NCBI GenBank assembly: GCA_035623275.1
Contig: DASPTT010000092.1
Location: forward strand, 1-52,372
DNA length: 52,372 nt
Reading direction: 5' to 3'
Source of the DNA: DASPTT01 sp035623275
GTDB taxonomy: Bacteria; Actinomycetota; Acidimicrobiia; Acidimicrobiales; UBA8190
The notes beneath the pieces were generated by a model. It was not told the DNA's origin and made no database searches. It worked only from the letters and a program-made list of their open reading frames with translations. Shown here piece by piece: positions 1 through 8,149 of the stretch; position 1 is the stretch's first letter; every line of letters starts with the position of its first letter. The position numbers and the translations under genes are program-made.

Positions 1-317
1 TCGGGCACTAGGAGGTAGTCGGTGTCAAATGTGGAGAGGGCAAAGACGCTGATGCCCTTGTCCCGCAGAGGGTCGACCAGGGCTGCGAGGATGCCCACCG
101 CAGCCAAGTCGAGCGGGCCGATGACTTTGAAGCAGAACCACCCTGCTGAGCGCTGAACGGAGTGGGGAACCCATTCCTCCGGGCATACGATCGACAGTTC
201 ATCCTCAGTGCGAGCGACGCTCACAAGTGGTGCAGTATGCCGCGCCCACTCCGGAACAGCGGCGCTTGGATGGAGCCGTGCGATTGCCAGCCGACCGGGT
301 ATCGGGTGAAGGTCCAT
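1..317 (-). CDS. ACT-domain protein (ACT_7/CASTOR-like), C-terminus cut by window edge
   Basis: A clean reading frame starts at an ATG at 317 (a further in-frame ATG lies at 329) and runs off the left edge, giving about 105 residues. The segments LSIVCPEE, GWFCFKV and FALSTFDTDYLLV match what I recall of the small ACT_7 family, in which two ACT-like folds bind amino acids. Such proteins are about 130 residues long, so only the last roughly 25 residues should be missing. The ligand cannot be told. No clear ribosome binding site is visible before either ATG. It is the last ordinary gene before the tRNA/recombinase region. The family call is from memory of its conserved motifs. Confidence 0.72.
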   Translation of the reverse strand, partial: MDLHPIPGRLAIARLHPSAAVPEWARHTAPLVSVARTEDELSIVCPEEWVPHSVQRSAGWFCFKVIGPLDLAAVGILAALVDPLRDKGISVFALSTFDTDYLLVP

Positions 318-551
318 AACGGGATGCATGCTATGGGCGTCGCCGACCAGGAGGCGGACTTTCCGCGAGGCCCGCCACGGGCGGTCAAACTGCTTGGGAT
401 TGTCCGTCGAATGGGGGGAGCTCAGACTGAAAAGCTGATCAGTTCGCACCTCTCCGACTGAGAGAGGATTCCCGTCACCCCTCCTCCTCGCGGCTGGTCT
501 CCGGCCGCCGCCCAGCGAGCGAGCCGTCACCACGGTGCTGGTGCTGAGTCC
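318..551. other. non-coding or decayed stretch before recombinase remnant
   Basis: No reading frame here has natural-looking protein composition on either strand. It separates the ACT-domain gene start from the open part of the truncated recombinase and probably contains the unrecognisable 5' part of that recombinase gene. Confidence 0.4.
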
Positions 552-1283
552 GTGGGTCAGGGCCAGGCCGCCCCACCAGCCGGTGAGATCGAAGCTCTCA
601 GAGTGGGACGGTTGGACTTCCTCCGCCATCGGGTCGAGGTCGCTGAGGCGGTGAGCGAAGTGCGAGGTCTTGGTCTCGTGTTTGGCCCGCCGAAGACCTA
701 CGAACGCCGAAGCGTCCCGGTCCCTCGCTTTCTGTGTGACGACCTGGAACTCCTGGCGGCCGATAAGGGACCCGAAGACTTCGTGTTTTCCGCCCCGAAC
801 GGTGGACCTATTCGGCACGGCAACTTCTACACCCGGCATTTCAGGCGTGCCGTGGCCGAGGCGAAGCTCCCACCGGATCTCAGGTTCCACGACCTCCGCC
901 ACACCTACGCCAGCTTCCTGATCGCCGAGGGAGCCCACCCCAGGGCAATCATGGAGCGAATGGGCCACAGCACCATCACCGTGACGTTGGACCGATATGG
1001 GCACCTGCTCCCGGGCCTTGAGGAGCGTCTCGATGAGGCGATCGACAAGGTCGGAACCGCTGCACGGGACGCAGTGGCCAGAGTGGCCAGAGTGGCCGGA
1101 GTGCCTAGAGTGGCCAGAGTAGCCAAAGTGGCCAGAGCCGTTGGGTCACAAGTGGGTCACGCCCAGGTGATCGACATGGCTGATCACCCAAGGAAAGGTC
1201 GTCGACCTGCGATTTCAAAAGCGCCCCCGGCAGGATTCGAACCTGCGACGCACGGTTTAGGAAACCGACGCTCTATCCCCTGA
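552..1283 (+). pseudogene. tyrosine recombinase (integrase) catalytic fragment, 5'-truncated
   Basis: The frame encodes the C-terminal catalytic half of a phage-type tyrosine recombinase. It contains HDLRH (Arg II box), GHSTI and a candidate nucleophile tyrosine in DRYGH. The arm-binding and core-binding domains are absent. The first catalytic arginine, normally in a GLRxGE box just before EALRV, is replaced by unrelated residues (APPAGE). It should therefore be inactive. The tail carries a nine-base tandem repeat encoding RVA units and then runs into the complementary strand of the tRNA-Arg gene, stopping inside it. An integrase reading into a tRNA 3' end is the usual arrangement of a tRNA-targeting element, so this is probably the remnant of an element inserted at that tRNA. 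Confidence 0.75.
1074..1136 (+). repeat. seven-unit 9-bp tandem repeat in integrase tail
   Basis: Seven tandem copies of a 9-base unit close to GTGGCCAGA lie within the integrase remnant. Units 1, 2, 5 and 7 are identical and the others differ by one to three bases. In frame they encode repeated V-A-R triplets. Confidence 0.85.
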
Positions 1284-1294
1284 GCTACGGGGGC
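1222..1294 (-). tRNA. tRNA-Arg (anticodon CCT)
   Basis: The minus strand folds as a complete tRNA. It has a 7-bp acceptor stem (GCCCCCG with CGGGGGC), a D arm containing AGCTCAGGGGATAGAGC, an anticodon loop TTCCTAA with anticodon CCT, and a T arm containing GGTTCGAATCC. The discriminator base is G and CCA is not encoded. The first anticodon-stem pair is a U-U mismatch. Its 3' end faces the integrase remnant and its 5' end faces an intact integrase, so it is a likely integration hotspot. Confidence 0.93.
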
Positions 1295-1397
1295 AATACC
1301 TGGTAGATAGCTGTTTCTATGGTACCCAGACGCCTCCTGAGTTGCCGAATCCCAGAAAAATCCCAGAATCACGCCGCTGGCGCCTAGCCTGGGGGCC

Positions 1398-2579
1398 GTG
1401 AGCGGATCGCTGCGGGAACGGGCGCCGGGAGTCTGGGAGATCCGGGTAGCGCTCGGCCGCGACCCCCTCACGGGCAACTACCGCCAGGTCAGCCGCACGG
1501 TCCACGGGGGCAAGCGTAAGGCACATGAGGAGATGGCCCGGATCGTGGCGTCCGCCGCCGAGGGTAGGCACAAGGGCACGAAGGCCACCGTGGGGTTCCT
1601 GCTCGATCGCTGGCTCAAGCACCTCGAGACCCTGGGCCGCTCCCCCAAGACCCTCGAGGGCTACCGGAGCCTGATCAGGACGGCCATCCGGCCCGCCCTC
1701 GGCAAGATCGAGCTCGCCAAGCTGACGGCCGCGGACCTCGACGGCTTCTACGCCCGGCTGCGCAAGAGGGGACTGGCCGACAACACGATCCACCACTACC
1801 ACGCCTGCGTGTCTGCCGCCCTGCGCCAGGCCATGCGCTGGGGCTGGATCGACCACCCGCCGAGCCAGCGGGCCACGCCCCCGCCCTTGCGGGGACGGGA
1901 GGTGAAGCCGCCATCCGTGGAGGACCTCCGCCGCGTCCTGGTCCATCTGGAGCGGCGCAACCCCGACTTCGCCGCGCTGGTCTACGTGGCCGCCACGACG
2001 GGCTGCCGCCGGGGGGAGCTCTGCGCCCTGCGCTGGAGCGACCTGGACCTCGAGGCGGCCACGCTGACGGTCAGCCGGGCCATCACCGAGACCCGCAGCG
2101 ACGGACTGATCGAGAAGGACCTGAAGACCCACCGGGCTCGACGCCTGGCCCTCGACGACTCGACGGTCGCCGTCCTTCGGGCCCACCGGGCGCACCTGGA
2201 GCGGCGGTGGCATCTCGTGGGGGCGGCGCCCTCCGAAGAGGCCTTCGTCTGGTCCTCCGAGGTCGACTCGTCGGCGCCGCTGCGCCCGGACCAGGTCTCA
2301 GGGACCTGGCGGCGAGTGGCGAACAAGCTCGAGCTCGGCCCAGTGCGGTTTCACGACCTCCGGCATTTCGCCGCCACGGTGCTAGTCGGCGCCGGCGTCG
2401 ACATCCGGACCATCGCAGGCCGGCTCGGCCATGCTCACCCGGCGATCACGTTTCGGACCTACGCCCACTTCGTGGAAGCCGCCGACCGCCAAGCTGCCGC
2501 GGTGATGGGCTCGCTGGCGTTGATCGACCCGGGCGTGCCAGACGAGCGGGCTCTGCCTCCAGTCAGTGAGCCGGCATGA
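1398..2579 (+). CDS. phage-type tyrosine recombinase / site-specific integrase
   Basis: This 393-residue protein has the full architecture of a tyrosine integrase. It has an N-terminal arm-type DNA-binding segment (about residues 1-50), a SAM-like core-binding domain (about 65-150) and a C-terminal catalytic domain. The catalytic residues are visible: Arg in TGCRRGE (about 204), HDLRH with Arg322, GHAH, and Tyr355 in FRTYAH. The start is a GTG 104 bases beyond the 5' end of tRNA-Arg. It reads away from the tRNA, unlike the remnant on the other side. No excisionase, replication or transfer gene follows, so it is probably the surviving recombinase of a lost or nested element. It appears functional from its residues. 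Confidence 0.93.
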   Translation: MSGSLRERAPGVWEIRVALGRDPLTGNYRQVSRTVHGGKRKAHEEMARIVASAAEGRHKGTKATVGFLLDRWLKHLETLGRSPKTLEGYRSLIRTAIRPALGKIELAKLTAADLDGFYARLRKRGLADNTIHHYHACVSAALRQAMRWGWIDHPPSQRATPPPLRGREVKPPSVEDLRRVLVHLERRNPDFAALVYVAATTGCRRGELCALRWSDLDLEAATLTVSRAITETRSDGLIEKDLKTHRARRLALDDSTVAVLRAHRAHLERRWHLVGAAPSEEAFVWSSEVDSSAPLRPDQVSGTWRRVANKLELGPVRFHDLRHFAATVLVGAGVDIRTIAGRLGHAHPAITFRTYAHFVEAADRQAAAVMGSLALIDPGVPDERALPPVSEPA

Positions 2580-2870
2580 ATGTCAAACCCCGCCGTTCAG
2601 GACTGCCCGTCGGGCAAGTGGCGAACCACGGTCATGGACAAGTGGGATGCCGACGTCCTCGATCTGGTCGTCCCCGCGTTCATGGAGTCCCGGCGGGACA
2701 GAACAGGGAGCTTCCGGTTCATCGCACAGGCCCGAGTCGAATTCACCTGGGAAGGCAACGACGAGTGCGACCCCGCGAGTACGGCCGAAAGCGCCCTCAC
2801 ACGGCATGTCTGAAGGAGCGGGGCCGTGTCAAGGGGTCGGGGTGTGGTTCGTTCGTGACGACTCTGGCAG
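2580..2870 (+). pseudogene. remnant of a small conserved actinobacterial protein, internally deleted
   Basis: The frame from the ATG at 2580 reads a recognisable beginning (GKWR, MDKWDADVLDLVVPAF), a middle (GSFRFIA) and then directly VEFTWEGNDECDPAS. As I recall this unnamed family, about 15-20 residues normally lie between the last two blocks, so an internal deletion is likely. After that the frame is lost, but a piece resembling the family's final GDDSGF motif appears in another frame near 2850-2870. It starts immediately after the integrase stop. The function of the family is unknown. Confidence 0.55.
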
Positions 2871-3079
2871 CTGCGTGAATGTGGGCGCGCGTCGCCAAGC
2901 CTCCGGCGTGAACTGAGGCGCGGGTTCGGCTATCGATGTCATGCGGCGTGCGCCGCGGGTGTCCACACCATCTCCCCCAGGTCGTGAGGGCGGGCAGGCT
3001 CGGCCTGCCGAGGCATGTCTCCGCCGACCATTCGGCGCGCATGGTGTGGTCCGGCCAACGGCCGGGAGGGCTCAAGCAC

Positions 3080-3213
3080 TTACGCGATCTGCTCCTCGAG
3101 GACCGCATCAAGGAACGCCTTCGGCTCGTTGACGATGCGCTTGCAGCCCAGGCGGTTGCCCTCGCCGTCCATGGTGAAGACGACCGAGCGACGGCGATTA
3201 CGTAGTGTCTCAT
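3080..3213 (-). pseudogene. frameshifted small ORF, unknown
   Basis: An ATG at 3213 follows a strong AGGAGG ribosome binding site by a few bases and begins M-R-H-Y. After about ten codons natural composition switches to another frame, which reads RRRSVVFTMDGEGN, then RIVNEPKAFLD, and stops after LEEQIA at 3080. The two parts together suggest a protein of about 45 residues broken by one indel. Alternatively only a 30-residue peptide from an internal ATG is made. I do not recognise the family. Confidence 0.3.
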
Positions 3214-3290
3214 TGGGGCCTCCTCCTCTTCGTCAGAGGTTTGGTTGTGGAAGCCCCGAGTGTCCTACTGGGCGCTCGGACCTTTCACGA

Positions 3291-3309
3291 GGAGCGGAGG
3301 CCCCGCTCC
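3291..3309. terminator. 7-bp GC hairpin downstream of alpha/beta hydrolase
   Basis: GGAGCGG and CCGCTCC form a perfect 7-bp stem with a 5-base loop. It lies about 50 bases past the stop of the minus-strand hydrolase gene. No T tract follows, so it is a candidate terminator only. Confidence 0.4.
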
Positions 3310-3357
3310 TTCAACACATCACATATCGGGCGGGTGAGATCGGCGTCATTTTGGACA

Positions 3358-4293
3358 CTAAGCCGGGTGCAGAGAGGACAAGATATCGTCGAGTTCCCCA
3401 AGCAACATGTGGCCGCCTCCGTCAACAAGGTGGAGGCGAGCTGTGGGACAGACCTTGGCAATCGATTTGGCGTGGGCCACCGGCACATTCCGATCTTGTG
3501 TTCCATGCCAGATATCACAGGGCACGGCCATGTCGGCGAGGTTCACGTCCCACCGGTGCTCGAAGAGCCAGAAATCCCGAGCCGCGGCTCTCGCCGCCGT
3601 CGGTGAGGGATGGCGGAAATCGTCCAGAAAGGCGGCCCGAACCGGGCCTGCCTCGCGCAGTAGGCGGGCATCTTGCTCCGCAAGGAGCGAGGCGAACTGG
3701 TCGAGAGCGTGCTCGGGGTGGGTTCGCCCTCTGCGGACCATGACTGCAAACAAGGCATGGGCACCGGCTTCTGATCTCCGGGCAACCCGGGCCACAAGGC
3801 GATCAGGAGGAAGGGAAGGGTCCCTCGGCACCATGGGGGCGACCGCGCCTACGGTGGCAACGGCGGTCACGCGCTCCCCCAAAACGACACCGCAGCCCAA
3901 GGCAAAGGGCCCGCCCCCTGACAGCCCGATGACGCTGCATCGGTCGATGTTCAGTGACCTCAGGACCGCACCGATGTCCCGGGCGTTCGATGCGATGCTC
4001 CGTCTTGGGTCATAGGTTGATTGGCCGTATCCGGCACGGTCAGGCGTGACGAGTGCAACCCCCCGGGCCCGCGCCGGCTCACTGAGAGCGGCGAGCTGTC
4101 GAGCCGAACCCGGGGTGCCGTGCAGTCCAACGACGGGAATGCCTGTTGGGTCGCCGACGACCGCATATCCCAGCTGACGCCCATCCGGAAGGCTCACCAC
4201 CGGCACTTGAGGATGGTAACGGTGGGAGCCGGGGCGAACTCTCCCGGCACATCCAGGTCGGTTACTCAGTCGTTCTTCAGGGGGTGCAGTCAA
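3358..4293 (-). CDS. alpha/beta-fold hydrolase
   Basis: This 311-residue protein has an alpha/beta-hydrolase fold. It shows an oxyanion-type GLHGTPG, a nucleophile elbow GLSGGGP (Ser125 from the TTG start), an acidic residue in WHGTQDRNVP and a histidine in DGGGHMLL. The substrate is unknown. The first about 30 residues look non-homologous, and a GTG at 4206 just before the conserved VVSLPDGRQLGY is an alternative start. The TTG at 4293 overlaps the end of the upstream gene by 17 bases, so the two are probably translated together. Confidence 0.85.
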   Translation of the reverse strand: MTAPPEERLSNRPGCAGRVRPGSHRYHPQVPVVSLPDGRQLGYAVVGDPTGIPVVGLHGTPGSARQLAALSEPARARGVALVTPDRAGYGQSTYDPRRSIASNARDIGAVLRSLNIDRCSVIGLSGGGPFALGCGVVLGERVTAVATVGAVAPMVPRDPSLPPDRLVARVARRSEAGAHALFAVMVRRGRTHPEHALDQFASLLAEQDARLLREAGPVRAAFLDDFRHPSPTAARAAARDFWLFEHRWDVNLADMAVPCDIWHGTQDRNVPVAHAKSIAKVCPTARLHLVDGGGHMLLGELDDILSSLHPA

Positions 4294-4621
4294 CCAGTAC
4301 GTCGGGGGGCGGGCCTTCGGGTGGAGCGCCCAGGTCGACGCCAGTCACATCCTTGACTTGGCCACGGAACCAGATGGTGAACTCGTCGTCAGAGGTGGCG
4401 AGTTCCGTGAACGCCTTCTCGATGTCGGGACCATCAAACCAAACCAACATGAAGCTCCCCATCGGGGTCTCCTGCAGAGCCCAAGTCTCCCGGGTAAGTC
4501 CGCCCCTAGCCAACTGAGCCTCGAACCCCGTGCGGCGCTCCCCAATGCACGTGGCCGCGAAGTCCCTGGCTCCCTGTTCTATGCCGGGAAGGATCGGGAA
4601 CGCGCCGTTGAACACTGCCAT
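4277..4621 (-). CDS. small conserved protein, dimeric alpha/beta-barrel-like
   Basis: This 114-residue protein starts at the ATG at 4621, chosen because AAGGAG lies about 10 bases upstream. An in-frame start at 4654 would add an unlikely N-terminus. The sequence opens with MAVFNGAFPILPG and has TRETWALQETP, SFMLVWFDG and a C-terminal DVTGVDL and PPEGPPP. I recall similar proteins of unknown function in actinobacteria, resembling the antibiotic-biosynthesis-monooxygenase fold, but no catalytic site is evident. It precedes and overlaps the alpha/beta hydrolase gene in one transcription unit. Confidence 0.75.
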   Translation of the reverse strand: MAVFNGAFPILPGIEQGARDFAATCIGERRTGFEAQLARGGLTRETWALQETPMGSFMLVWFDGPDIEKAFTELATSDDEFTIWFRGQVKDVTGVDLGAPPEGPPPDVLVDCTP

Positions 4622-4870
4622 CAGGCTCTTCTCCTTGTCCGTCCGCCGTAACACCGGGAGACCGTATCAGCAAGTTCCGAAGTGTGCCCTGCTGAACTAC
4701 CTGTGTTGAAGCAGCTGAGCGGCACTTGAAGTAGAGCGATACGCACTCGACAGCGCCAGCAACATCCCATCACTGGCCTAGACCGCCCGAGAATGCCTCC
4801 GGCCTCAGGCCGTAGCGCTTATCGGATGGTCGAGGGCTCACGAATACACGATGTGAGGAGATGTACGCCT

Positions 4871-6508
4871 TCAGGAGGAGAACTCCAGATACTGGTGGAC
4901 CGACCGCACGGCTGCTGAACCTTCACCCACCGCGGCGGCGACCCGCTTGGTGGAACCCGAGCGGAGATCGCCGACGGCGAAGAGCCCTGGATAGCTCGAC
5001 TCGAAAGGCAGCGGTGGGCGTGCCTGCGCCTCCCAGCCATCGGCCAGCTGCTCAGGCGCGAGCGATGAGTCCGTGAGTACAAAGCCGGCCTCATCCAGTG
5101 CGGCACAGCCGGACAGCCACGCCGAAGAGGGATCGGCACCGATAAAGGAGAACAGGCCAGCGCACTCCACCGTGGTCTCGCCGTCAGGACCCTTGAGGCA
5201 CAGTGCGCGTAGGGTCTCTTCGCCATCCAGCGCAACGACCGTCGTGCGCGTTCGTAGGGTGATATGTGGGTCGGCTTCGATCCGCTCCACCAGATAGCGC
5301 GACATCTTCTCCCCGAGATCCGCTCCCCGGATCACCAGTGTCACAGCGCACCCACCTTGGCTGAGGAAGAGGGCCGCCTGCCCGGCGGAATTGCCGCCCC
5401 CGACGACCACGACCGGGGCCGTTCCGCACATGCGAGATTCCATCTCGGTGGCCGCGTAGTAGACGCCAGCGCCCTCGAAGTCACTGACCCGTTGCGCGTC
5501 GAGCCGGCGGTAGGCGGCGCCGGTTGCGGCGATCACGGCCCGACCGGCGACGTCGCTGCCGTCGCTGAGTCGGACGACCAGGTGCCCAGCCTGATTGCGC
5601 AGAGAGACCGCCGTGCACGGCACGGTGAGGTTGGCGCCGAACTTCTCCGCCTGGATGACGGCCCGCTGCGTTAACTCCGACCCAGAGAGGCCCATGGGGA
5701 ACCCGAGGTAGTTCTCGATCCTTGAGGACATCCCGGCCTGTCCGCCGGGTGCGGTCATCTCTACACCCAACGTGCCAAGACCCTCGGAGGCGCCGTACAC
5801 GGCGGCCGCTAGCCCCGCAGGACCACCACCCACGACGACCAGGTCGAAAAAGCGCTCTGGAAGGCGCTCGACCGTCAACCCGAGATAACTCGATAGCTCT
5901 CCAGGACTGGGGCGCCGCAGGACGGATCCGGAGGCGATCACGACCGGAAGCTCACGTGCGGCGACACCGAACCCCCGCAGGAGGTCCTCCACTTGGGCAT
6001 CTCGATCGGGGTCCAGCCACTCGTGTGGCACGCGGATTCGGGTTAGAAACTCCCGCACCCTGAGCGACTCGGGCGAGAATCGCGACCCGATTACCCTGAT
6101 GGCCGGTGCGGCTGCCGTCAACACACGCTCACGACGAGCAATAAAGGCAGCGAGGATCGTGTCGCCGAGCTGCGGGTTGGCCGCCATCACCTGACGCAAC
6201 CGTTCGCGTGGCACGACGACAACTTCTCCCGGATCGGTCACCTTCGCCGAGAGGAATGCGCGCAGTCCGCTCAGCAGGCTGAGCTCACCGAGAAAGCGAC
6301 CAGGCCCATGATGGGCCATGAGGCTCTCGCGACCATCGACCGTCAAGATGATGTCGACCTCGGCGCTGACCAACGCGAAGAAATCGTATGTGAGGTCTCC
6401 CTCCCGGATCAGGTACTCACCGACGACCACCGGTCGCCGCTCTCCGAGGGAGTCGAGAAAGGCAAGCTGCGCGTCGTCGAGGGTGACGAACGCCGGGTCC
6501 TCGGTCAC
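4871..6508 (-). CDS. cyclic-nucleotide-binding domain fused to thioredoxin-reductase-like flavoprotein
   Basis: The 545-residue protein has a cyclic-nucleotide-binding domain (about residues 15-125, with GRFLGELSLLSG), a glutaredoxin-like segment (about 135-210), then a thioredoxin-reductase-type flavoprotein. The FAD motif VVVGGGPAG is near 225, the NADPH motif VVVGGGNSAG near 367, and the C-terminal FAD motif is FAVGDLRSG. The redox CxxC expected near residue 351 is replaced by YAAT, and the glutaredoxin-like active site is also cysteine-free (SRFSPES). It is therefore not an ordinary disulfide reductase and is probably an NAD(P)H-dependent flavin oxidoreductase gated by a nucleotide. The GTG start overlaps the stop of a thioesterase remnant (GTGA). 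Confidence 0.88.
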   Translation of the reverse strand: MTEDPAFVTLDDAQLAFLDSLGERRPVVVGEYLIREGDLTYDFFALVSAEVDIILTVDGRESLMAHHGPGRFLGELSLLSGLRAFLSAKVTDPGEVVVVPRERLRQVMAANPQLGDTILAAFIARRERVLTAAAPAIRVIGSRFSPESLRVREFLTRIRVPHEWLDPDRDAQVEDLLRGFGVAARELPVVIASGSVLRRPSPGELSSYLGLTVERLPERFFDLVVVGGGPAGLAAAVYGASEGLGTLGVEMTAPGGQAGMSSRIENYLGFPMGLSGSELTQRAVIQAEKFGANLTVPCTAVSLRNQAGHLVVRLSDGSDVAGRAVIAATGAAYRRLDAQRVSDFEGAGVYYAATEMESRMCGTAPVVVVGGGNSAGQAALFLSQGGCAVTLVIRGADLGEKMSRYLVERIEADPHITLRTRTTVVALDGEETLRALCLKGPDGETTVECAGLFSFIGADPSSAWLSGCAALDEAGFVLTDSSLAPEQLADGWEAQARPPLPFESSYPGLFAVGDLRSGSTKRVAAAVGEGSAAVRSVHQYLEFSS

Positions 6509-6680
6509 TTCGCCGCCTCTGGCGTCGGGGTGGTCCCGTTGAGCCTGATCCCCGCTAGCTGCGAACCTTGGGTGACAAGATGGCCGGCACGGTCCCAGAT
6601 GTGACAGGTCTCGTCGACGCGTTGGGGCTGGGTTCGATCCACATGGAGATTCTCGCCGATATTGACCGCTAGGGACTGCC
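6505..6680 (-). pseudogene. C-terminal remnant of acyl-CoA thioesterase
   Basis: About 50 residues, including LHVDRTQPQRVDETCHIWDR and then QLAGIRL, resemble the C-terminal end of actinobacterial double-hotdog acyl-CoA thioesterases. No start or N-terminal hotdog is present upstream, and the frame before about 6680 has unnatural composition. Its stop overlaps the GTG of the flavoprotein gene (GTGA), so the two were once an operon. The assignment rests on recalled family motifs. Confidence 0.5.
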
Positions 6681-6913
6681 GGGACCTGCTCGGGGCGGGT
6701 CGGGCATCAGGCCAGGCCGAATGGTGAAAGCGCTCCGGCTCGCTCCGGCTCGCCATTACAGGTCACCAGGCCGACGCCACCGACCGCTCGCCCGCGGCAC
6801 GTTGCGCCCGGTCCACTTCGATACACGAGACGACCTGGATCACCATTTGTTCGCCCGTTTGGGGTTTGCGGGGCGCACCGGCATAGCGGTTCAGGTTGCG
6901 TCAACCTGGCAGT

Positions 6914-7370
6914 GTGCCCAAAGCGATCCTCCTGGCAGCCGTGGCGCAATCGGCATTGCTGATCGGCGGACTGCTCGTCTACTGGGTGCACTTCCCGCGC
7001 AAGCTCATTGGTCTCCTCGCCGGCTATGGCGCGGGAGCGCTGATCGAGGCCATCGCCTTCGATCTCGTTGCCCAAGCAAAGGTCCTTGATCGTCTGCAAT
7101 TCGCCTTGTGGATGTTGCTCGGTGCCGCCGTCTTCCTCGGAGCTGACCGCTTGGTGGAACGTCGATTCGGAGGCGGCGAGGCAAGGAGGGGTCGCCTACC
7201 TTGTTGCTCATTCGATTTCGGGTGTGAACGGCGATCGGGCAGCGGCACTCGCGGCCGGGGGTCTTCTGGCCATGCTCACCGACTCGCTGATGCCGTTCGC
7301 CTTTGAGCAAGCTGGTGACCTCGCCGGAGCCGCGACGGCTCTGGGATTCTGTGTATCGCTGATGTTCTGA
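6914..7370 (+). pseudogene. collapsed ZIP-family metal transporter
   Basis: From the GTG at 6914 the frame reads a membrane protein N-terminus with LLIGGLLVYW, RKLIGLLAGYGAGALIEAIA and FALWMLLGAAVFLGAD. After RRFGGG the sense moves to another frame, which gives AAALAAGGLLAMLTDSLMPFAFE and a final hydrophobic segment ending at 7370. These correspond to the first about 90 and last about 50 residues of a ZIP-type transporter of roughly 240 residues. The central helices with the metal site are missing, so it cannot be functional. Confidence 0.6.
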
Positions 7371-7803
7371 ACTCTGGCAATGGCTCGCGCGAGCTCTTCC
7401 TGGCCACATGGCGCTTGACGCGGTCATGCCTCCCGCTTGGAGCACCGACCGATGCGACAGACACTCGGCGAGGTACTCGCCCCGGCGCACCGTCCGAATC
7501 TGCCGGTTATGCGCCCCTCCGCTGGGCCTAAACCCCGTCCCAATTTCCCGATCGCTCCGAAAGCAGGCGATCTCCCTCTCTTCTCGTCTCGCCAACAGGT
7601 CCGGGGTTCGACCATCGTCCCATCGCCTCCACCAAGAATGACCCAGGTCAGAGCCTTGTCGACCGGCTCGACCGCACCGGCGACCGCCTTGACAGGCACC
7701 CGCCCCAACCGTCGCCGCCGGTGCCCGCTCCGCACTGCTCGTAACTCCTTGCCACACTGTCCGTCTATTGCCCGACGTCGACACGTGGGGACGGAGGAGC
7801 GAC
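7371..7803. other. non-coding region upstream of the leader-like gene
   Basis: Long open frames cross this stretch on both strands, but their compositions (runs of Arg, Pro and Ser without family motifs) are those of high-GC shadow frames. It probably contains the promoter of the 7804-9091 cassette. I see no confident promoter or operator. Confidence 0.4.
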
Positions 7804-8142
7804 ATGAGCAGAGCCGGGGTGGACGAAGCGGTCGATCGCATCCGCGGCGACCGGGAGCTGGCCGGCGCCGTCGTCGAGGACGGCGCCGACGCACTGTCGT
7901 CGTTCGACCTGACCGACGACGAGCGCGCTGCGATCGTCGACGCGCTGCGCCTGGACGTGGAGGAAGCGACCAGCGAGGTGTCGGGGTTCGCCTTCGGCGG
8001 GTTCGAGATGGCCATGCCGCTCAACAACCTGATCGGCGTGGGCCGTTCCCTCGGTGGTGGCGGTGTGACGCGTCCGGGCGGCGCGCAATGGGTCGACCCC
8101 AACCAGCAGTGGGTCGAGATGCAGGGCAACACCGAGTTCTAA
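7804..8142 (+). CDS. small leader-like protein, possible RiPP precursor
   Basis: The 112-residue protein starts at the ATG at 7804, preceded by GGAGG at a good distance. An upstream in-frame TTG at 7768 lacks such a site. The first about 55 residues are charged and helical, with FDLTDDERAAIVDAL, recalling LigA/Nif11-type leader domains. After EVSGFAFGGFEM the tail becomes polar and glycine/aromatic-rich: GVGRSLGGGG, then QWVDPNQQWVEMQ, ending in NTEF. It has no cysteine, signal peptide or membrane segment. The next gene, a glycosyltransferase-like enzyme, begins 7 bases after its stop. A peptide modified by that neighbour is a reasonable hypothesis, not shown. It could instead be a small regulatory or carrier protein. 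Confidence 0.75.
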   Translation: MSRAGVDEAVDRIRGDRELAGAVVEDGADALSSFDLTDDERAAIVDALRLDVEEATSEVSGFAFGGFEMAMPLNNLIGVGRSLGGGGVTRPGGAQWVDPNQQWVEMQGNTEF

Positions 8143-8149
8143 GGACGCT

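Noticed and set aside
2797..3213. A 138-residue minus-strand open frame in the decayed region
   Set aside because: Only its first codons and ribosome binding site look real. Natural-looking sequence continues in another frame, so it is described as a frameshifted small ORF instead.
7424..7894. Minus-strand open frame as a possible transposase remnant
   Set aside because: No DDE or HTH motif can be recognised and composition is Arg-rich throughout.
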